From Holothuria scabra (Eukaryota; Echinodermata; Holothuroidea; Aspidochirotida; Holothuriidae), in the NCBI GenBank assembly GCA_037179385.1, contig CM074184.1:18607195-18671194 (forward strand): 64,000 bases of DNA, in the 5' to 3' direction. Under the pieces are notes generated by a model, which searched no databases, was not told the DNA's origin, and was given only the letters and a program-made list of their open reading frames with translations. Positions 60,267 to 64,000 of the stretch are shown one piece after another. Every line of letters begins with the position of its first letter. Within the stretch, counting starts at the first letter, position 1. The position numbers and the translations under genes were made by a program.

Positions 60267-61302
60267 TCTGTAACATAGAGCAAGGATATAGGAATCTAGA
60301 GTACGGACTCCCCAATGGCGCGTACGTAAATCGTCTGTGATTGCATGGAGATATTTGGCATCCACGTTCACTCTGGGCATGACTTGGGCAAAAGTCACGC
60401 GAGGAGCGCATCATGGTGTGTACGAACTGTATGGCAGAAATCGATTCGGCCAATTCCTGCGACTTATTTGTCCTTGTAAAATGTGTATTTTCCATCCTAA
60501 AAAGTGGCATAAGCTGTTCGCTCTGACGTGTAAAGATATTTTCTAACTTTTCACGTCAACAGAAATGGTCGGCAAGGGGCTGAATTTGTCTTTCAGTGAT
60601 AAAAAGAGTAACGTTCAAGGCACGACCTTCATGCAGGCAAGGACAACTTCGCCCCTTGTAAGACAAAAGCGGCCCTCACAGTTCCCAGTGCATGCTTTTT
60701 GTGAAGTCGGACAACTCGGCATCTACTAAAAGCATACACCTGTAGCAGCCTTCATATACAGACAATTCGGCCTCTTAATGAAGCTGGCTACCTCCAGACA
60801 GCTCTGCGCACCTCATGAAACCTCCGAACAGAGGGAGACAACTCTGTCCCCAAATGAAGTCGCAAATGTAGGCCTATCCTAACATTCCAACATTTTCTCT
60901 GCATGTTTTTGATTTTTACATATTTTCTGTGGAAATTGAAAAATGGACGTTAAAAAAGGATGGCATATTCTTTTCTACTAAACTGAATACCTGGGGTCAC
61001 TGGGTGGGGGAGGGGTTTTTATCATTTTTTTTTTCTTTTTCATTCTCAAATTAAAAACTATGCTGCCCAGTAAGGTAGTATAGACTGGACAGCACAAGTG
61101 GCATGAGGTGACTGATCTTATTTTATTTTAGTAGCTGGTCAGCTGTTAGTCATATGTTGTAAGTGGTTGACTGAAAAGATGAACCAGAATATTTTTGCCA
61201 ATTGAACCAGTTAGCTTAAAATACAGGGGGTAAAAAATTTATTTAATGTTACTCCCTTATTCTACGGCTGACTTAAAGTTTGCATGAAAGTGACTCACTC
61301 TC
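60267..61302. other. right flank of the array; weak repeats of GACAACTC-type motif
   Basis: At about 60705-60850 the words GGACAACTCGGC, AGACAATTCGGCCTC, AGACAGCTCTGCG and AGACAACTCTGTCC recur with AATGAAG/CATGAAAC between them, which may be a degraded tandem repeat. The 82-codon minus-strand ORF at 60262-60510 has no recognisable motif and overlaps the array edge. Confidence 0.4.
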
Positions 61303-61587
61303 CAGTGCCGTCGGAAGGTATTTTCAATTGGGGGCTAACTTGGGCTGACTATTCTAAGCAGAGCACCACCATCGGTTAGCGCGAAGCATGACAGGAAATT
61401 TTGAAAAATCGCAACCCTTAGACAGCCGGAAATGACATTTCCAGGGCTTGTTAATAGTATCCAAGCAGTCGTTATTTTGACCTTTCGTTGTAATAAAATG
61501 TTCACTTCAAAAAAAAAAAAAAAACCAAAATATGGCAAAATTATTGGGGGCTGCAGCCCCCCCCCCTCTCTGCTTCCAACGGCCCTG
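61303..61587. mobile_element. hAT-like MITE related to the nested element at 19968
   Basis: Ends CAGTGCCGTCGGAAG and, inverted, CAGGGCCGTTGGAAG. An internal stretch (about 61343-61470) is an inverted relative of 21228-21350 (shared words ATTTCCGGCTGTCT, GGGTTGCGATTTTTCAAAA, and ..GATGGTGG.GCTC.GCTTAGA). The flanking octamers do not match, so the target duplication is lost or the boundary is slightly off. Confidence 0.6.
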
Positions 61588-62058
61588 CTTCCTCAGCCTT
61601 GTGAATTAGGGGCAGCTAATAAAATACTGTAACTAGATGCCAAAACTGAAAAGAGAAGGTTTCTTGAACAGACAGACATTCTATCTTTACTACATTGTTT
61701 TATTTTTTTGTATCCTTTTTTCTTCCTTTTTCACATACAGATGTTTTTTTAATTTACAGGTATAACAAATAATGATGTAGTAGGGCTACAGGTGCAAATT
61801 TCTTTCTAATCATTTGAAAAGGAGTGCAAAAATTTGGGGAAAGGGAAGACTGGCAATAGCCACAGTGCACTCCTTTTTGAATTTTTTTGAAATGTCACTC
61901 CACAATTCCACAGTACATTCCAAGGTGTGTAGGCTGCAATGTGGTACCATGATATGCAGTAACTACAGCCTAATCTCTAAGCCAAACTTAAGCCTACAAT
62001 ATGTGCCTCTTGTATAAAAATACTTCTCAGCTTGTCATAATGGCAACAGTGACACTTT
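61588..62058. other. unassigned intergenic DNA
   Basis: T-rich stretch near 61690-61750; no supported feature. Confidence 0.45.
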
Positions 62059-62066
62059 GCAGAAAC

Positions 62067-62255
62067 CAGTGTTGTAATCGAGTCACTAGATCTAGTGACT
62101 CAAGTCACCAGTTTTCAAACTTTTAAGTGGTTTCACTCGAGGTCATTGACTTGAGTCACTGTACTATTTCAATGCGGAAATAACTCCTGAATTCTATCGA
62201 GTCACTATCATTTTGAGAGGGAGTGACTTGAATAGTGATTCGATACATATCAATG
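62067..62255. mobile_element. 189-bp hAT MITE rich in GAGTCAC words
   Basis: Perfect 8-bp duplication GCAGAAAC at 62059-62066 and 62256-62263. Ends CAGTGTTGTAATCGAGTCAC and, inverted, CATTGATATGTATCGAATCA are alignable with a few changes. GAGTCAC/GTGACT words recur about eight times, including a 22-bp perfect palindrome at 62080-62101 (arms GAGTCACTAGA). CAGTGTTGTA..GAGTCAC ends are typical of a widespread hAT MITE type. Confidence 0.8.
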
Positions 62256-62263
62256 GCAGAAAC

Positions 62264-63042
62264 TAGAAGCACTATTTTGCACTGGTATGCATGAAGAGTA
62301 AAAAAGCAAAAAATGAATAGGCCTTTACATGTATACATTTGTCTGATCTACTTCTTCTTCAAACAATGTTAAAATAGGTTCTGTTCTACCAAACCATTTT
62401 AGTCCAATCACAGCCACATGTTACAGTACTTCTCTAATTTCTCTGGGCACTTGGAAGTCTTTAAAACTGTTGTAAAGTATAATAAAGAATGCAGTCTTTC
62501 ACCAGCAGCTGACATTATTGCTTCCCATAATTTTGCTTTGGCTTGTTGAATGTCTCCCTCAACTGTCTAAACTCCAGTGCAATTGCAAAGGTATGGTGGA
62601 TCCAGAATTAACATTTTCTTTTTCTCAAAAATATTCAAGGTGTACATGATGATAATTAAAAAGTCAGTTGACACTTTGTAGGTTAAATGAACCTGGACTT
62701 AAAAGATGACAATTCCAAGCAGTTCCAATTCTCTCTAACCTTCTCTTCATTAAGCCCCTCCCTCCTCTGTCTAAAATTCATCCTCATCCAGACACAATCT
62801 CAGTATGTCAATTCAGGGTGATCATACTTGATCCCAGTGTGTAATCAAACATTCTCCGTAGAGTGTGTTATATGACTTCTGTACTCTCCACGTTTTGAAC
62901 TTGCTTTCAGTCAAGAGAGTAGAGCCAATTAAGCAATTTCTAGGATGTGGACTAACTAAGCAAAAATTATAGTTTGGGGTGAGAGAATCAAGCTTTTTAA
63001 AATGTCTTTGTTCACTTCACTCTGCTTGTGTGGCAGATGCCT
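62264..63042. other. unassigned intergenic or intronic DNA
   Basis: No ORF, repeat or transposon end that I can support. Confidence 0.4.
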
Positions 63043-63127
63043 TCAGACATGACCACATCCAGCGTAAAGTACAGAGAAACAGTTCATGGCCAGCAGCACT
63101 TTGAGTCTGACATCCATTGGGTTTCTC
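63043..63127 (-). CDS. possible terminal exon of an unidentified gene
   Basis: A strong acceptor on the minus strand (TTTTTTTTCTTGCACTTGCAG) is followed by a frame reading 'RNPMDVRLKVLLAMNCFSVL' then 'YAGCGHV' and TGA at 63045-63043. The hydrophobic stretch could be a C-terminal membrane segment. A second frame from the same acceptor stays open a little further (to about 63018). No upstream exon was identified before the window end, so this is weak. Confidence 0.25.
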
Positions 63128-64000
63128 CTGCAAGTGCAAGAAAAAAAATGAAACCATCAGTTTCTGTTTGGGGTGAAGATTGTTATCATTTACCATGATG
63201 TATTAAAACTAAATGCAACCTGTAGCATAGTACCCATCTAGTAGTATCCTCTACAACTAAAGACTGGCATCAGGTATTCAATGTTTTTTTTCTTCTTCTT
63301 TTAAGTGTTGGTAAAAAGTAAGTTAAACTGCATCAAGGAATTAAACACTAACATATTTCACCATTTCTAAAATAATGTACCGTTCCAGTGCAACAGAATC
63401 CAACTGCTTGATTCTAGCTCCCCAGTAGAGCATAGCCCTAACGTTACACATGTACATAAATTTGAGGCATCAGACCTTAGTCAGTTGCACCTAATTTGGC
63501 TCCAACAATTTGTCTCAAACATACTTGAGGGACTGTAGACACCCTACCCCTGTTAAAAAGTTGTAAAGAAAGTGGCAAAGTATGGTTAAAATTACTGCAA
63601 CCCTCACCCTAGCAGACCAAAATTGCATGCCAGCTCTTTTTACTATAAGGCCCTCCTGTTTTACAGCCTGCTAAATAATAACATGCTCCTGTAGGCCATT
63701 TTTGCCCCATCTGACCCTTAAATTCCTTGCCCCCATCAGGTGTAAAAAAGACTTCGTGTTTATATAACATCTCATTGCATCGTGAAAAGGCTCCATGCAC
63801 AAAGTTTACAGAAGGAGAGTTGATTATTTAGATTCAGGAACTATCCAGTAACGTTAGGCGTAATATACTATATACTACGTCATATATAGACCTATTGCAT
63901 ACTAACTGTAAGTTACAGGAACGTGTCCGCACTAAGTGAAGAAAAAATGCTTCTTTTTCAACTTAAACAAAGAATAAAATACGAAACCATCACAAGTAAC
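63128..64000. other. unassigned DNA at the window end
   Basis: AT-rich; the 63-codon minus-strand ORF at 63609-63800 has no motif that I recognise. Confidence 0.4.

Noticed and set aside
33646..60510. Repeated 60-86-codon ORFs in every array unit (for example 33646-33903 minus, 35162-35353 plus, 35993-36211 minus)
   Set aside because: They recur only because the units are nearly identical. They overlap in several frames, have no motif and some change with homopolymer length. Repetition here is not evidence of selection.
61295..61595. 8-bp target duplication around the MITE at 61303-61587
   Set aside because: TCACTCTC and CTTCCTCA do not match, so I do not claim a duplication.

Overview
This is an animal (metazoan) genomic window. 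It has one clearly spliced protein gene with GT-AG introns, several eukaryotic transposon superfamilies (hAT, Merlin/IS1016-like, a non-LTR retrotransposon, Helentron-like non-autonomous elements) and a large tandem array. The transposon mix and the AT-rich intergenic DNA suggest a marine invertebrate, perhaps an echinoderm or another invertebrate deuterostome. The species call is inference only.

Region 1 (1-19,300) is a six-exon minus-strand gene that I recognise as a CCDC137 homologue. Its exons lie between 18,983 and 272, every splice phase agrees, and the spliced product is 273 aa. Its introns are full of transposons. Intron 5 holds a Helentron-like element with a 156-bp tandem core and a small hAT MITE. 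Intron 3 holds a LINE reverse-transcriptase C-terminal fragment. Intron 2 holds a second Helentron-like element with alternating 145/156-bp repeats. Intron 1 (8.1 kb) holds a decayed Merlin-type transposase gene that was split by a 4-kb hAT element, whose own transposase now carries three frameshifts.

Region 2 (19,490-26,590) starts with a MITE inside a MITE: two hAT-type elements, each with a perfect 8-bp target-site duplication. After that come two diverged tandem relatives (A and B) of the middle part of the big array unit. Copy B was later hit by a LINE/SINE tail ending in a long (ATT)n tract. From 26,590 to about 33,570 the DNA is AT-rich with no supported gene, apart from a roughly 295-bp tandem repeat rich in AAACGTTT-like words.

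Region 3 (33,578-60,266) is the standout. It holds eight head-to-tail units of 3.26-3.29 kb plus a ninth partial unit, nearly identical to one another. Each unit starts with a 469-bp element, here called E, which has 18-bp terminal inverted repeats (GGTAGC...GCTACC) and internal flanks of TAAA. The whole array begins and ends exactly at the outer ends of E copies. Removing E plus one TAAA from a unit junction joins the end of one unit to the start of the next and restores a 55-codon ORF with an ATG, a TGA and a nearby AATAAA. So E seems to have inserted into a short gene-like sequence that was already tandemly repeated. Every unit also has a 64-nt perfect hairpin (30-bp arms, 4-nt loop).

Region 4 (60,267-64,000) is a flank with two further hAT-like MITEs, a weakly repeated motif and at most one possible terminal exon. 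No rRNA, tRNA or CRISPR array was recognised. Homology calls rest on motif recognition by eye, since no database search was possible.
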